Counted from the first letter of the stretch, positions 33,810 to 47,011 are shown. The stretch: 64,000 bases of DNA from Alisma plantago-aquatica (GCA_963693085.1 OY856410.1:1335355804-1335419803), one strand, 5' to 3'. A program made the numbers and translations. Notes: generated by a model from the sequence alone, not told the origin.

Positions 33810-36021
33810 ATTTAAAATCATGATCTAATAGAGTTGGATTAATCTACTTGCAACAAAAGTGAAGGTCGAATAAATCTGTGATCTAAATTAATGATGGGAA
33901 ATACTGAGTGGAATCGAGTTTCACCACCACTACTCGCATCCAAATACTGACATCATATCACTGTTCATAAGATATTTAATTGAGGCCAAAGAATTTCCAT
34001 TCCTTTCGACTCGAGGTAATTGTAAGGATGAATATTAGACTCACCGCCATATTACACACAAATCATGTTTATATCATTCTAGAAACCATCCATTTGAAGT
34101 TCTTATCAGGGAGTTAACTAGAATTAATCGGTATTCTAATTCTAAGATTCAAAGTTCTCTTGGCCTAGAATTCTAATGGACATGCAACACAAGTTGTCGA
34201 TTCATGTAACATGCAATACACAATTAAATATAAATTAATAGTTCTTTCAAGCAGTAAATAATAAATAAGTTCATGAAATAAAGGTTGCGAGGCTAATCCC
34301 CATACCCCAGTGAATAAATTATTCACTCTGTATGGCGAGATCAATACAATTAGTGGAGGAAGAAGAGACATTCATTTTCATAGATGCAGACATAGGGAAA
34401 CACAACATGGTGTGCAATAGGAAAACATTTTCTTTCCTTCTCGGGTATTGACCCTGACTTATGGGAACCAGGTAGATGACATGACGACATTTGTGGAGGA
34501 TAAGCGGATTGTTGTTAGTGGAAGAAGTGGTTGGTCAATTATCTTTTGTAAGAGTAGTTGGTCGATTTCTTTAGAGATGTATTGGCGGAGAAGGTTGATT
34601 GCTTTTATGCATGAATGGAGGAGCAATGATCTGGTTGATGGTTGATTGGTAGGAGTAGTTGCCTTGGACGTGGAAATGAAAAGGCAGTTCTTGGCTAGGG
34701 AAATACAACCTTTCAGTAGTGGGTTTTTAGCCTTGGAGTGGGCGGCGGCAGCGTGACCCTAGGGGTCTGAGCCATTTGCAATATGGTGTTTGGCTCCTAT
34801 TTATAGTAAAAGATGGGAAGCATTAGGTTTAGATTGGAGGGCCCCACACATTTAATGAACCAATTGTGTATTGCATCTCGTTCATATGTTGCTCGACAAC
34901 CTAGCTTCGCCGATCGTGATGTTACTTGGTCTGGCAGAGGTTGATCGGTTTCGTCGATCGACGGTGCTCAATTACGGCTATGGGGATGGTGGGGTCTGTT
35001 GGTTGTTGACACTGTGGTCTGAGTATGCATGGTATTGACAACTGCAGTTGCCGAGCACAAGAGGTTGTCGACTAGTGTTGACCGATGGGCATTTGCATGG
35101 TTAATAGCTCGACCGGGCAATGTGGGTGCATGTTGGCATTGTAGAGGTGCATGTTGGTCGATCTCTGCAGTCGATCAAAGCAGCTCAATTGTTGCTCCTT
35201 GATATCGACCTATAGGTCGATTGCCTAGTAGAGTGTATCACACAGAGCATAGAAGAAACCATGATGTTGTTGAGCGCGTCAATCGACGCTCTTCATGCAT
35301 GCAAATATCATTTTTCTGGCATCGATGAGATTCTCTGTTGATTCCAACACTTAGAGTGCTATCAAAGGTGTGCTAAGGAGTTGACGGTGTAGTGGAGAGA
35401 TGGATCACTTGGCAGTGGTCGACTGGTGTGGTTGCAGGTGATTGAGAGGAGAACGCAACCATGTTGAGTGGAGAGACTTTGAGCGGCTGTGCGGGAGAGA
35501 TAGTCTGCAGAGAGAGAGAAACCACGAGAGAGAGAGTCCGCGAAAGAGGGAGAAACCACAAAGAGTTGCGCTCGCCAAGCATCTCGATTGCCTTGATGCA
35601 TTGCGATGGTCATTGGCCTCGATCACTTTGATTGCATGTACCTTGATTAGTATAGAAAAGGCCAATCCCTTGATTAGACAAAAGCTGATGGATCGGGCCT
35701 CGATAAGATTGTATTCCTTGTGTGTCTCAATTGTTAAGTTAAATGTCCATCGATTGACTAATCCAGGGGCTGATCTCGATAACATCTACTACATGGGCCT
35801 CTTTGACTTCGGTAGCGACGAAAGTGATATATGCATGCATGAAACCACCACGAGGGTAATATTTGTTGATTCAATTTGTCTAGAAGTGATGCATAGGTGA
35901 TTTAACAACAATCAGAGAAGTGGAAAACTAAATGGACTAAATTAAGGGATAAATTGCTAAGTTGGGATGCAAAATTAGTTTAAGAAATTGCAATAAAACT
36001 ATGACGAATTCCCTTTCATCA

Positions 36022-36849
36022 AACGACCACGAAATATACATTGCTCGTCTTAGAGTAACACAAAATCCGAAACGCTTACCAAATAAATACTTTTAATCCA
36101 TGTGATTACCTCATCCTCACATCATGTCATTTTTCCTACCACCAAATATGACCAAGCTCCCCAACCTCTTGAGATCATAAAACACTTCTATCCATGTCTT
36201 CGTTTTTGATTTTGCTTCAAGGAAACACCTCCTTGCCACCGCTCATAACATTAAGCACGTGTAAGAGTTTCATTAGAGTTTAGAGGGACCAGCTAACAAC
36301 AATATCACATATGATTTGACACTACGGTGCGTCAAAAGGGTGTAAAAATGAGGCATACATTGAGCCCTTAGCTGAAAAAAGGAAGATAAGAATATCTCTT
36401 ATATTGACTAGAGATTGTATTTTATTATTCTTTTTTTAATTGAAAGTTGTATATGTTTTCTTGTTGCGCACATTGTCATCTTTTCTTTTACTTTTTGGTG
36501 GTTCACCCGTATCATAGAGAGGTATATGGAAGAAGCGGATAGAGAGAGCGGTGTGCCACCCCAAGTTTAGAGTTTGACACTTTTTGTGGCTTTTTGTTTC
36601 TTTTTTGTGGATGTTACGTAAGAAGATGGAAGAAGTGTAAATGAGGGTTCATATCAAAATACAACTTGATTTATAATTATGTGTATTGGGTTTTCTTTGT
36701 CACACTATACTCAAATAGTGACATGATGGGGGAACATGTGGTGATTCCATACAATTGTTTCACTGGTCAGTAGGAAGAACGATGTGTTATATCTCTCTCA
36801 ATTCCTCTAACACTTGCCATGTTTTCTAAGAAAATGTAATGTTTTTGTT
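36022..36849. other. Unassigned stretch before COP4
   Basis: No ORF or repeat recognised. Confidence 0.5.
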
Positions 36850-36995
36850 TGTTAAGTGTAAAAGTCTGTCTATACTCTTGTATATTGAAATTAGACCCAC
36901 ATTGTGTAAATGGGTATTGGCAGTTACCCATAGTCCTATATAAAAGCTATCCCTCTTGTCCATTATACACAACATATTCTCCACCCTCGCTTACA
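36850..36995 (+). repeat. COP4 5' LTR, 146 bp
   Basis: Pairs with 46609 to about 46750 over 'aagtctgtctatactcttgt' and 'cctatataaa.gcta'. TATA-like cctatataaaag at about 36937. Confidence 0.8.
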
Positions 36996-37509
36996 TGGTA
37001 TCAGAGTAACTCGATCATTTCTTAGACAGAAGTAGCTAAGTTCTCTAGGCAGTGACATTATCTTCTCTGTCTTTGCCATCCTCACCAACTACTTCTCTAC
37101 AGTGGAGTCAAATTTCTACGATAGTCATCTCGTGGAATCATATCTACGGTGAAAATTATCTCCCAACCGGATGTCATCTTCGACAGCTATAGAAACATGA
37201 CAACATACCGCGTCAGAACCCAATATGGCGTGTCGCCGCTAAGTTTTTCCTCTTACTCCCAGTGTTAATATCAGACACGTCGAGTCATCGCTAGATTTTA
37301 TCCCTGTGGCCGCCTTACACACGTGTTAGTCTGGAGACACGCTGTGTTGCAGTCTGCCTGCATCATCAGAGATGAGAAGCTTCTATAGCCTATTCCCACA
37401 CATCTTGTCAAGAACTTTGTCATCACCTCGAGCAAACTAAATCGACGCAAATTCAATCAGTGGAATCGCAAGATCACTATCTAGTTCAAAGGTCCGGGAA
37501 AAGGAAACA

Positions 37510-38491
37510 TCTCACAGAAGACCTCCCATGGATGACTCTTCCACAGTGGGAATGACATGATGTCAGTCTCCTCTTCGTTCTATAGAACTAAATGGAGCCT
37601 CATATTACTGACAACACGGATCACCTAATTGATTGCAAGTCGGTTTGGGATCATCTCCAACTGATGTTTTCTAACAACATCTCTCAGATGTATGGCATGA
37701 CGGTTGAGATGAACAATCTTCATCAACAGGAGAAGAGTCTACAACAATATTTTGGAGAGGTTACTCGCATCACAGAAGATTTAAATAGTTTCCTTCCTAT
37801 CTCTACCAAGTACTGATACTTTTAAACTCCAAAAGCAACGAGACCAGATGGTTGTTATCAAGTTTCTTGCTAGCTTTCACAAGGAATACGACAGAGTTAG
37901 AAGCCAAATTCTATCAGGACAGAGCTTCTGTCCTTGGCTGAAGCATATCAGCGAGTCTCCAAATCCTTGGTTAAAACTCTTCCGCCAATCCTATCACAGA
38001 TTCATCTGCCTTTGTCTCTCACAACACCACCAATCTATCTTCTAGAGGACTGGTCGTGGTGGGAGAGGGGGAGGGGGAGAACGCTCTTCTAAGGGTAGAG
38101 GACGACCCGAGTGTACTCCCTGTAGCAAAAAAGGTCACTGGAAGAGAGATGCTACTCCATTCATGGCTTCCTATCTCAGAATCCTACTCAAGTTGTCAAT
38201 CTCAGCACCGCCTAAGAATCTACCGTGCAAACTCCTCATCAAATCAAGATGAATAATGAATAAAATAATCAGCTCCTTCAGATCTGAGCATCCCGACAAG
38301 CATCCTCATCTCTTGCTTCATATGTAAAGATGCCAGGCACACCTAATCCTTTTATAATCTGCATATCTCGATCACCAAATACATGGTCGTCATCCTGGAT
38401 ACTCAATTCTGGTGCAACAGATTATATTACAGGTATACCTTATCTTATTTCCAATATATCCAACACAAGAGGTAGTACCTCTAATGTCACC
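37510..38491 (+). pseudogene. COP4 gag and N-terminal protease remnant
   Basis: Segments 37592-37816, 37848-38045 and 38056-38256 read as copia Gag (WDHLQLMFSNN, then a Gln/Tyr-rich helix FGEVTRITEDLNSF, and FLASFHKEYDRVRSQILSG). A zinc knuckle CTPCSKKGHWKRDA at about 38110 has Ala in place of the last Cys. The protease site near 38405 reads Asn-Ser-Gly-Ala, so the catalytic Asp is changed. The frame stops at the COP3 insertion at 38491 and resumes at 43617. Confidence 0.75.
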
Positions 38492-38682
38492 TGTTAACAT
38501 GTCCTTTATTATATGCCTTTTATTAGTTATGTTATTTACTTATTCCTGCTGTACTCATATGTAAATTGCCCATATATATAAATAACACATGAGACAGCTG
38601 TTGCCAATCTCGCGCTGCCTTCACGCAACCGCTAACTCTTGCCCTCTTGCGTTTTCCCATCCGCTCGATTCTCACGCCAAGA
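38492..38682 (+). repeat. COP3 5' LTR, 191 bp
   Basis: TGTTAACATGTCC...CACGCCAAGA, directly followed by the primer site. TATA-like catatatataaat at about 38571. Confidence 0.93.
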
Positions 38683-39213
38683 TGGTATCGGAGCGTTGAT
38701 CCGATCCTCCTCTTCTCTCCGTCAAGCTCCTCACCTGCCGCTGCGGTCCTCCTCTTCTCCCTCTCCAGCGGCGCCACCGCCACCAAGCCCCTCTGGCACT
38801 GCCGCCGCAGCCAGGAAGGCCACCCGCCGCTGCTGATCTTGCGGCAGCCCGCCGCCATCACAGCTGGGCCAGTAGCAGCACGTCTCTTGCTGCTGAAGGC
38901 CTAACCGCCAAGGACCGCAGCAGCCCCCCCCGACTTACGTACAACAGTTGTCGGCTAATTCTTGGGCGCCGCAACTGTTGTTTGGAGCCTTCCGGTTGAT
39001 CCAACGGCTATCTAAAGCCTAAACTGGAGGACTCGTCTCTTCACGATTGCACTCCTAATCACATCTCCTCCATGTGTGATTAGGAAAATTGTTTGGAGGC
39101 TATGGATGCGTCAGTAACACATTTATCTCCTTTTTCAGTTGTGATGTGTATCTCTCCGTCACTTTAGCCTTCATTGTGACGTATATCAGTCCGTCACAAA
39201 GCCCCATTATATC
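38683..39213 (+). promoter_or_regulatory. COP3 leader with conserved stems
   Basis: Primer site 38683-38694, GC-rich leader, stem CCTAATCACAT...ATGTGTGATTAGG at 39054-39084, and GTGAYG...CGTCAC stems at 39141-39162 and 39176-39197, ending 16 bp before the gag ATG at 39214. Confidence 0.65.
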
Positions 39214-42200
39214 ATGAGGGACACCAAGATATCTATGATCTACAGTGAGATTTCGCCTATCCCCTCCATCAAGCTAAATGGGAAGAATTATCTCCTATGG
39301 ATGAATGCTGTCCATAATGTTTTGGAGTCTCGCGACAAGGCGAGATATGTTGACTCTGTTCCCCTGGCTGCTACTGATGAAGGACACACTGAGTGGAAGC
39401 GTCATGACAGTCTTGTGAAGACCTGGTTGTGGGGTAGTATGGAACCGACAATTGCTGCAAGGTTCATGTTTTATTCTACAACCAAGGAGATATGGGACGC
39501 AGTGAAGAAGCATTACTCTCAGGAGAAGAATGCTCTTCGCCAGTTCATGATCTATGATCTCCTTTTTGCAGAGAGACAGGGTGACATGTCACTAGAGGAG
39601 TACTTTGGAGCGATTCAGGCCATTGCTCAAGAGCTGAGTTACTATCATCCTGTGACAGTTGCTGAACAGGTCAAAGACAAAGATGACTTGATTACTGCGA
39701 AGTTCTTATCTGGACTCAATTCTTCTTGCAGTTCTGCCCGGAGTGTCATCCTTGCTTCTGATAAACTGCCTAGTTTTGAGGAAGCCTACTCGAGAATTCA
39801 ACAATTCAATTTTGAGTATGCTGATCCTATTTCGGTTGTATCTTCTAGGGAGTCTCATGCATCTATAGCTGCTGCAGTGAGAGGAGGATGACCTGGTATG
39901 GGTAGAGGACGCGAGACACATCCTAAGTGCACCTTCTGTGACAAACCAGGACATACAATGGATAAATGTTGGAAGAAACATGGGAGACCTGCTGCACCAC
40001 CTGTGGGGGCAGCACATTATGCCACTACTACTGAGCCTTCTCCGTCTTCACCTGTGGGCACTAGCTCTTCAGGCATCACTCTCACTCAGGAGGAGTATGA
40101 TCGGTTCATTCTTACCACACAACACATGAGTATGGGATCGTCATATTCAGCAAACCTGGCATCTACTGCGGGTAATCAGGCTACATCCCTTATGGCTTCT
40201 GGCTCTACTTCTTGGGTGGTTGACTCTGGCGCATCACAACACATGACTGGTATGAGGAGATTGCTCCACTCCATTGACTCATATATATTCCTCACCAATC
40301 TGTTACACTGGCAGATGGTTCAGTGAGGAGAGTGTTAGTTAGTGGATCTGTTTCTCTAACACCCAAAATTGATCTTAAATCTGTACATTTTGTGCCTGAG
40401 TTTCCATTTAATCTTCTTTCTGTTGCAAAGCTGATTGACACTGTAAAATGTACAGTAACATTTGGGCCTTCTTGTTTTGTATTACAGGATCTCAAGAGTA
40501 TGAGGATGATTGGCGGGAGGTCTAGGAAAGGTGATCTCTACCTTTTCCATGGTGATAGTCTGCCTCGCCAAGTATCTGCTCCTGCTCCAGCCGTCCTGTT
40601 GAGTGGTTCCCCCTTACTATGGCATTGCAGATATGGACATCCTTCTTTAGAGAGCCTGCGGAAGTTGGAACCAGAGTTGTCCCAAGTGTCATCTTTAGAG
40701 TGTCAGTTGGGAAAGCATCATAGATTATCTTATCCCAGTCGTGTCAATAAACGGACATCATGTCCTTTTGAGTTGGTTCATAGTGATGTATGGGGTCCTG
40801 TTAAAGACCAGAGTTATAATGGTTTTCGTTATTTTATTTCTTTTGTGGATGATTTTTCCTGTATGACATGGATCTATTTACTCAAAAGCTGAGAGTCTGT
40901 GCTATCTATTGTTAAACATTTTCATAAAGAAATAAAGGTTCAATTTGACTGCAATATCAAAATTCTTCAATCTGATAATGCTTTAGAGTACGTTCAAACG
41001 GCCATGTCTGATTTTTGCAGTTCTGTGGGCATGATCCATCACACGTCTTGTCCTCACACTCAACAAAATGGGGTGGCTGAGAGGAAAAATCACCATCTCC
41101 TTGATGTTGCCCGGTCTATCATGTTTCAGTCTAATGTGCCTAAGAAATTCTGGTCTGAAGCTCTTTTAACTGCCTGCTTCTTAATTAATAGACAACCATC
41201 CTCTGTCCTTAAAGGGCAGACCCCTTTCTCTGTGTTACATCCCACGGATCAACCCTTCCTAGTTCCCCTTAGAGTGTTTGGCTGCACTTCTTTTGTCCAT
41301 AATTTTGATCCTAAGGCCGACAAGCTATCTCCTAGGTCGATTAAAACCTTGTTCCTTGGGTACTCTGGTACTAGCAAAGGATACAAGTGTTACTGCCCTA
41401 GTCTTCGTCGCATGTTTGTGTTTAGGGATGTTACCTTCCATGAGACCAATCCATATTTTTCTGATGCTATGAGTAAGGGGGAGCAACTGAGAGAGGGAGT
41501 GCCACCAGTTTTTCAGAGTGAGAGAGTGGCACCATCTGTGCAAAGTGAGGGAGCGCCACCCATCATTCCTGATTATACTATCATTCAGGAAGAGCAGGTA
41601 GCAGATGGATCTGTTATTGAGCACTACCCACATGTTTATAGTAGGCGAGGTAGACAGGATCCAGAAGTAGTGACACCAGTCTCTGTGCCTTCCTCATCGT
41701 CTTCTACTCAAGAGATTCCTGCAGAAGCATCAGATCTTGGTATTCCTATTGCTGTCCGGAAAAGTATTCGTTCATGTACTATTAGGCATCCTATTACAAA
41801 TGTGTGTTGTTTGTCCCACTTATCTAAACATGCTCGCACATTTGCTATTGGGATTGATTCTGTGGATATACCGAGAAATCATTATGATGCTATGAAGGAC
41901 AGTGGCTGGAAACATGCAATGCAGCTTGAGATGTCGGCTCTATTGAATAATGACACATGGGATCTTGTTGACTTACCTGCAGAGAAGAAAGCAGTGGGCT
42001 GCAGATGGGTTTTCATCATCAAACATAATCTAGATGGGTCAGTTGAAAGGTTGAAGGCCAGGCTGGTAGCAAAAGGCTACACACAAACTTATGGAGTTGA
42101 CTTCTTTGAGACCTTTTCTCCAGTTGTTCGTCTGAATTCTGTGTGGATTATTATTTCTCTGGCTACTACCTTTGATTGACCTCTGTTTCAGCTTGATGTC

Positions 42201-43415
42201 AAGAATGCATTTCTTCATGGTGACTTGCAGGAAGAGGTATATATGGAGCAACCTCCTGGTTTTGTTGCTCAGGGCGAGTGTCAGAAGGTGTGCAAACTGA
42301 AGAAAGCCATATATGGACTGAAATAGTCTCCTCGAGCTTGGTTTGACAAGTTCAGTGATGTTGTTCTATAGATGGGCTTCTCTCGTTCCATGTTTGATCA
42401 CTCCTTATTCTATTCTAACTCTTCGTGTGGATCCATCATTATTGCTGTATATGTTGATGACATAGTAATTACTGGTAGTGATTCTGCAGGCATATTACGT
42501 GTGAAGGAAGGATTGCAGGGACACTACCAAATGAAGGATCTGGGTAAACTGAGATACTTTCTGGGCATTGAGGTACTTAGATCTCATGCACGTATCAATC
42601 TATCTCAGAGGAAATATGTGCTTGACTTACTACAAGAGACAGGCATGACTAAGTCTAAGCCGGTATCTACTCTTATGGATTATCACATCAAGGAGACGGT
42701 TGATGATGTTGAGTACTCAGATTCAGGATATTACAGGAAGATAGTTGGTAAGTTGATATACCTGACTGTTACACGACCTGCCATCTCTTTTACTGTAGGC
42801 GTCGTAAGTCAGCACATGAGCTCACCACGACAGTCACACTGGACAACAGTTTGTCGGATTCTGAGATATCTGAAAAGTGCTCCTGGAAAAGGGATCACAT
42901 ATTATAAACCTAAGGTGCCTCCGTCTACTTTGGCTCTTACAGGTTATGCAGATGCAGACTGGGCTGGTAATCAGATTGATAGGAGATCTACATCAGGTTA
43001 CTGCACTTTCCTAGGTGATCATTTGATTACTTGGAAAAGCAAAAAGCAGCATGTGGTAGCAAGATCCAACACTGAGGCTGAATATCGTGCTACGGCTCAT
43101 GCATGTTGTGAGCTACAATGGGTTAAATCTGTTCTTTCTGAGTTAAAGATTCCTATTTTATCTTCCATGGAGCTCAAGTGTGACAACCAATCAACCATAC
43201 ACATTGCTAGGAATCCTGTCTTTCATGAGCGCACAAAGCATATAGAAGTTGATTGCCATTTTATCAGAGATCAGATCAAGAATGGTACTATTGTGGCGGC
43301 ATATGTCAAGTCTGACGAACAACTGGCAGATATCTTGACAAAGCCATTGGGTCCAGCAACATTTCAAAATCTATATGGCAAGCTGGGCATACATGATGTG
43401 TACACTCCAACTTGA
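39214..43415 (+). pseudogene. COP3 gag-pol polyprotein, broken
   Basis: Same family as COP1 and COP2. Domains in order: UBN2-type Gag, zinc knuckle CTFCDKPGHTMDKC (about 39928-39969), protease VVDSGASQH (about 40217), integrase, RT (YVDDIVITGSD near 42450), RNase H (DADW near 42953). Breaks: TGA 39889, a 2-base insertion near 40285-40290, TGA 40890, TGA 42177, TAG 42324 and TAG 42369. In the integrase a 9-base deletion removes Gln-Ser-Cys at about 40706, losing one of the four zinc ligands, and a 3-base deletion shortens HTPQQNG to HTQQNG near 41056. It is dead even apart from the stops. Confidence 0.93.
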
Positions 43416-43422
43416 GGGGGAG

Positions 43423-43611
43423 TGTTAACATGTCCTTTATTATATGCCTTTTATTAGTTATGTTATTTACTTATTCCTGCTGTACTCATGTAAATTGCCC
43501 ATATATATAAATAACACATGAGACGGCTGTTGCCGATCTCACGCTGCCTTCACGCAGCCGCTAACTCTTGCCCTCTTGCGTTTTCCCGTCCGCTCGGTTC
43601 TCACGCTAAGA
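43423..43611 (+). repeat. COP3 3' LTR, 189 bp
   Basis: TGTTAACATGTCC...CACGCTAAGA, followed by the duplication TCACC. Confidence 0.93.
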
Positions 43612-43616
43612 TCACC

Positions 43617-46590
43617 ATTACGAATGGATCTTCAATTGTTGTTCATGACATGGGGACCATCTCACCCCTTCCTCATATCAACCTATCCTCCTTTTTTGTT
43701 CCTTCTTGTCTAATTTTAGTGTCTATTTGTAAATTAACCCGTACTCTTCGTGCCTATCACTTTTGATCCCGACCGATGTTTTATACAAGACATTCAGATG
43801 AAGGTGGGATTGGTGGTAGTTATGAGGAAGTTGGTCGCTACTATCTTGATAGGGCTCTGAAGGCTTGCACGATTTGCATCTCCTCTGCACATCCACAATT
43901 GCCTTGGTCACTTATCTCTCGAGAAGCTTTGCATTTTGCATCCTCAATTTTCTCATTTACATAAACTTGATTGTGAAAGTGGTCAACTAGGACAACACCA
44001 TATATCTAGTTCTTCATTTGTCGATGTTGTGCGTGTGGACTCTATCTTTCATATTATTCACTCAGATGTTTGAAGACTTAGTAAGGTCTCCAAACTTGGA
44101 TTTCAATATGTTATTCCTTTTATTGATGAATTCTCTAGAATTACTCGGTTGCATCTCATGAAAGATCGTTCTGAGATTTTCTCTATTGTGCAAAAATTGA
44201 AATTGAAACACAATTCTCTAAAAGCATTCACATTTTTCAAACCCACAATGTAAAAGAGTACTTCAATCATGCACTCACTTCGTTTCTTTCCCACAAAGGA
44301 ATTGTTTATCAATCTTTTTGTCCTCATTCTCCTCAACAGAACGGGATAGTGGAACGTAAAAATGGACACTATCAAAATGGAAGAACTCTTCTTCACTATA
44401 TGATGCTCCCTATAGTTTTCGGGGAGACGTTATACTTACAACCACCTGTTTCATTAATCATATGCCTTCATCCGTTTTGGATAATCTAGTCCCATTTCAG
44501 ATATTATAACCTAACTACCCGCTATATAATGTTCTTCCCAAAAATCATTGGGTGTGTTAGTATTATCCTTGAATTAAGTAATGGCCGTGACAAGCTCAGT
44601 CCATGAGTTTCTCGGATATTCCAAAATTCAAAGGGGTATCATTGTCATAATCCAACCACACATTGTTTTCTAGTTTCCTCTGATGTCACGTACTTCGAAG
44701 ACACCGCTTACATTGGAAAATCTATAGAAACCTCTCAAACTTTTGCAAACACTGAAAACTTTCAATCGTTTTCAGTTGTCATTGATCCTACACCTAGTCC
44801 ATCACCTAATGCTAGTAACTCATCCATAGATACATGAACCAATCATGCAAGTTCCTTGGATAACTAGAAACAAGTTCAAGATGATGGGGCATCTCAATCC
44901 TCCTCCAATAACGGTTCCCTATGGAGGTTCTATAGATCACAATGATCCTGTCTATTTTCCTAAGAAAAGGGAAGCGTTCATGCACTATCCATCCTATAAT
45001 TATTTTTATGTCTTATGATTACTTATCCCATTCATATGTTGTCTTTATTTCCAACCTATCTACCATTCCAATACCTTGTAGTATCTCTATTGCACTAAAT
45101 CGCCCAGGTTGGAAATAAGCTATAGAAGATGAGATGGCTAAAAATGGCACATGGAGTCTACTGAACGCTCCTATAGATAAAGTAGTAGGTGGCTGTAGAT
45201 GGGATTACTCAGCTAAAGTTGGTCCAGATGGGACGATTGACCATCTTAAAGAAAGACTCGTTGTGAAAGGCTACACCCAAGTCTATAGGGAAGATTATTT
45301 GGAAACTTTTTCTCCTATGGTCAAAATAACATATGTTCATCTTTTCATCTCATTTGCCGCTCACTTATCCTAGCTATTGCATCAACTAGATATCAAGAAC
45401 GCCTTCCTTCATGGCAACCTATATGAAGAGGTCTATATGGAGCAACCACTTGGGTTTGTTGCTCAGGGGGAGTCTCATCTTGTATGTCGATTTCATAAAT
45501 CCTTGTATGGTCTAAAGCAGTCATTCCGAGCGTGGTTCGGGAAGTTTAGTCAATCTATTGAAGCCTTGGCCTACAATGGTCCACTCTAAATCAGTCTGTC
45601 TTATATCAACATGGATTTCTGGCTACATCCTTCTAGTCGTCTATATTGATGACATTGCTATTACAAGTGAAGATCATCAAGGAATTGCACATCTGAAATA
45701 GTTTCTTCAAGGTAAATTTCGGACTAAAGATCTCGGCCTTCTCAAATACTTCCTTGGTATTGAGGTGGTAAGGTCCAAAGATGTAATTATCATCTCCTAG
45801 TGCAATTATGTACTAGATATCTTTGAAGAAACAGGCATGTTGGTTACAAAACCCACACTCACATAGTTACCTTTGGATCCTAAAATTAAACTGTATAAAG
45901 ATTAGGAGGAGCCTCTTGTCGATCTTGGACAATACAGACGACGGGTTGGAAAACTGAATTATCTCATAGTTACTCGGCCAAACATCTCGTTTTCTACAAG
46001 TGTGGTTAGTCAATTTCTGGAGAAACCACATACTGGTCACGGAGACGATGTTATTCATATCCTCTACTATCTCAAAAGATCTCCTGGGAAAGGTCTCCTC
46101 TACACTAATCACGGGCACCTAAAGGTGCACGATTTCTCTAATGCAGACTGGACATGCTCTATCACTGATCGGCGATCTGTGACTAGATATTCTTTTCGAA
46201 GGGGGTAACCTGGTCTTTTAGAAGAGCAAGAGGCAGAATGTCATTTCTCGCTCAAGCGTCGAGTTTGAATATCAGGCTATGGCTCATGTCACTAGTGAAA
46301 TTCTATGGGTAAGGAACCTCATGGAAGAACTAGGATTTCCACAATTTGAAGTCATGGAATTGTGATGTGACAATCAAACTGCAGTTCACATAGCTTCCAA
46401 CTCATCTTTCATAAACGTACAAAACACAAAAAAGTCAACTGTCACTTCATCAGAAAGAAGGTTCAAGACAAGTTGATAAAACTCATACCAATCCACTAAG
46501 AAGATCAACTTACAAATGTATTTACCAAATCCTTAAATGGATGTCGGGTTAAAATCTTATGTAACAAACCAGATGCCTAAAATATCTGTA
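43617..46590 (+). pseudogene. COP4 protease, integrase, RT and RNase H remnant
   Basis: Continues the COP4 frame after COP3. The sequence reads as end of protease (NGSSIVVHDMGTISPLPHIN), GAG-pre-integrase, integrase core (FIDEFSRITRLHLMKDRSE near 44115), then RT ([40 protein letters not shown] near 45382, YIDD at 45642-45653) and RNase H (ADWTCSITDRRS near 46143; CDNQTAVHIAS near 46367). Many stops and frame changes. Older than COP3, which sits in it. Confidence 0.85.
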
Positions 46591-46608
46591 CACCAGTTTG
46601 AGGGGGAT

Positions 46609-46750
46609 TGTTAAGTATATAAGTCTGTCTATACTCTTGTATATTGTGATTAGTCCCACATTGTGAATATGGAGCAACCACCCATAATCCTATATAAAGG
46701 CTAGCCCTCCTTTCGATAATACACAATGTATTCTCCACCTCTCTGGTTAA
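46609..46750 (+). repeat. COP4 3' LTR, end uncertain
   Basis: Begins TGTTAAGTATATAAG after the polypurine tract. The last bases (CTCTCTGGTTA) do not match the CTCGCTTACA end of the 5' LTR well, so the boundary is approximate. Confidence 0.7.
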
Positions 46751-46776
46751 GGATTCCACATAGGGTATTTTCTAGA

Positions 46777-46956
46777 TATAGAATAAGGAGAAGAATTGTA
46801 TTCGTTGTGTAAGAGTTTACAATGCTCTCTCTTTTATAGGACAAGAGAGTAAAACAATAAGTAAAATTGAGCAATATGGGATAAAACACAAGTAATGTAA
46901 ACTATAGAAATAACACAAAAATAACATAAATAACATATCTTCTTTATATCTCTTTA
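46777..46956 (-). repeat. COP5 3' LTR, 180 bp
   Basis: TATAGAATAAGG...ATCTCTTTA on plus, followed by CCCCCCTCAAGCT (polypurine tract on minus). TATA-like cttttatagg at about 46831. Confidence 0.9.
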
Positions 46957-47011
46957 CCCCCCCTCAAGCTAGAGCATAGATGTCGAATATGCCCAGCTTG
47001 TCCACTAGAGT

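Larger units (their letters stand above)
28448..36021. repeat. Repeat R copy 1, possible solo Athila-type LTR, split by COP2
   Basis: Outside COP2 the sequence (about 2.4 kb) matches 58960-61345 in the same direction over most of its length; for example, 'aatctacttgcaacaaaag' at 33838 and 59065, 'ctcctatttatag' at 34793 and 60027, and the last 100 bp. It starts TGATAGAAATGG and ends CCTTTCATCA, resembling the Athila LTR ends (TGATAC...TTCATCA). No clear 5-bp duplication was found. The many short ORFs are not supported as genes. Confidence 0.6.
38492..43611 (+). mobile_element. COP3: Ty1/copia element with TG...GA ends
   Basis: LTRs 38492-38682 and 43423-43611, primer site TGGTATCGGAGC at 38683, gag-pol 39214-43415, polypurine tract CTTGAGGGGGAG at 43411-43422. 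The target duplication TCACC stands at 38487-38491 and 43612-43616 and fixes the ends: the LTR begins TGTTAACATG and ends CTAAGA/CCAAGA, so it lacks the usual CA. The LTRs differ at about 7 of 189 sites plus a 2-bp indel. Confidence 0.95.
36850..46750 (+). mobile_element. COP4: old Ty1/copia element, split by COP3
   Basis: 5' LTR 36850-36995 (TGTTAAGTG...CTTACA), primer site TGGTATCAGAGT at 36996, decayed gag and start of protease to 38491, COP3 inserted, then the rest of protease, integrase, RT and RNase H to about 46590. The polypurine tract TTTGAGGGGGAT ends at 46608, and the 3' LTR runs from 46609 to about 46750. The LTRs differ at many sites and the 3' end is unclear; no target duplication was found. 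Its coding region belongs to a different copia lineage from COP1/2/3/6. Confidence 0.85.

Noticed and set aside
35362..35900. ORFs of 69-152 codons on both strands
   Set aside because: Inside repeat R1; the matching part of R2 is not kept open in the same frame.
36022..36035. GAAAT at 28443-28447 and 36031-36035 as a target duplication of R1
   Set aside because: Using it would end the LTR in AC rather than CA and is not supported by copy R2, so it is probably chance.
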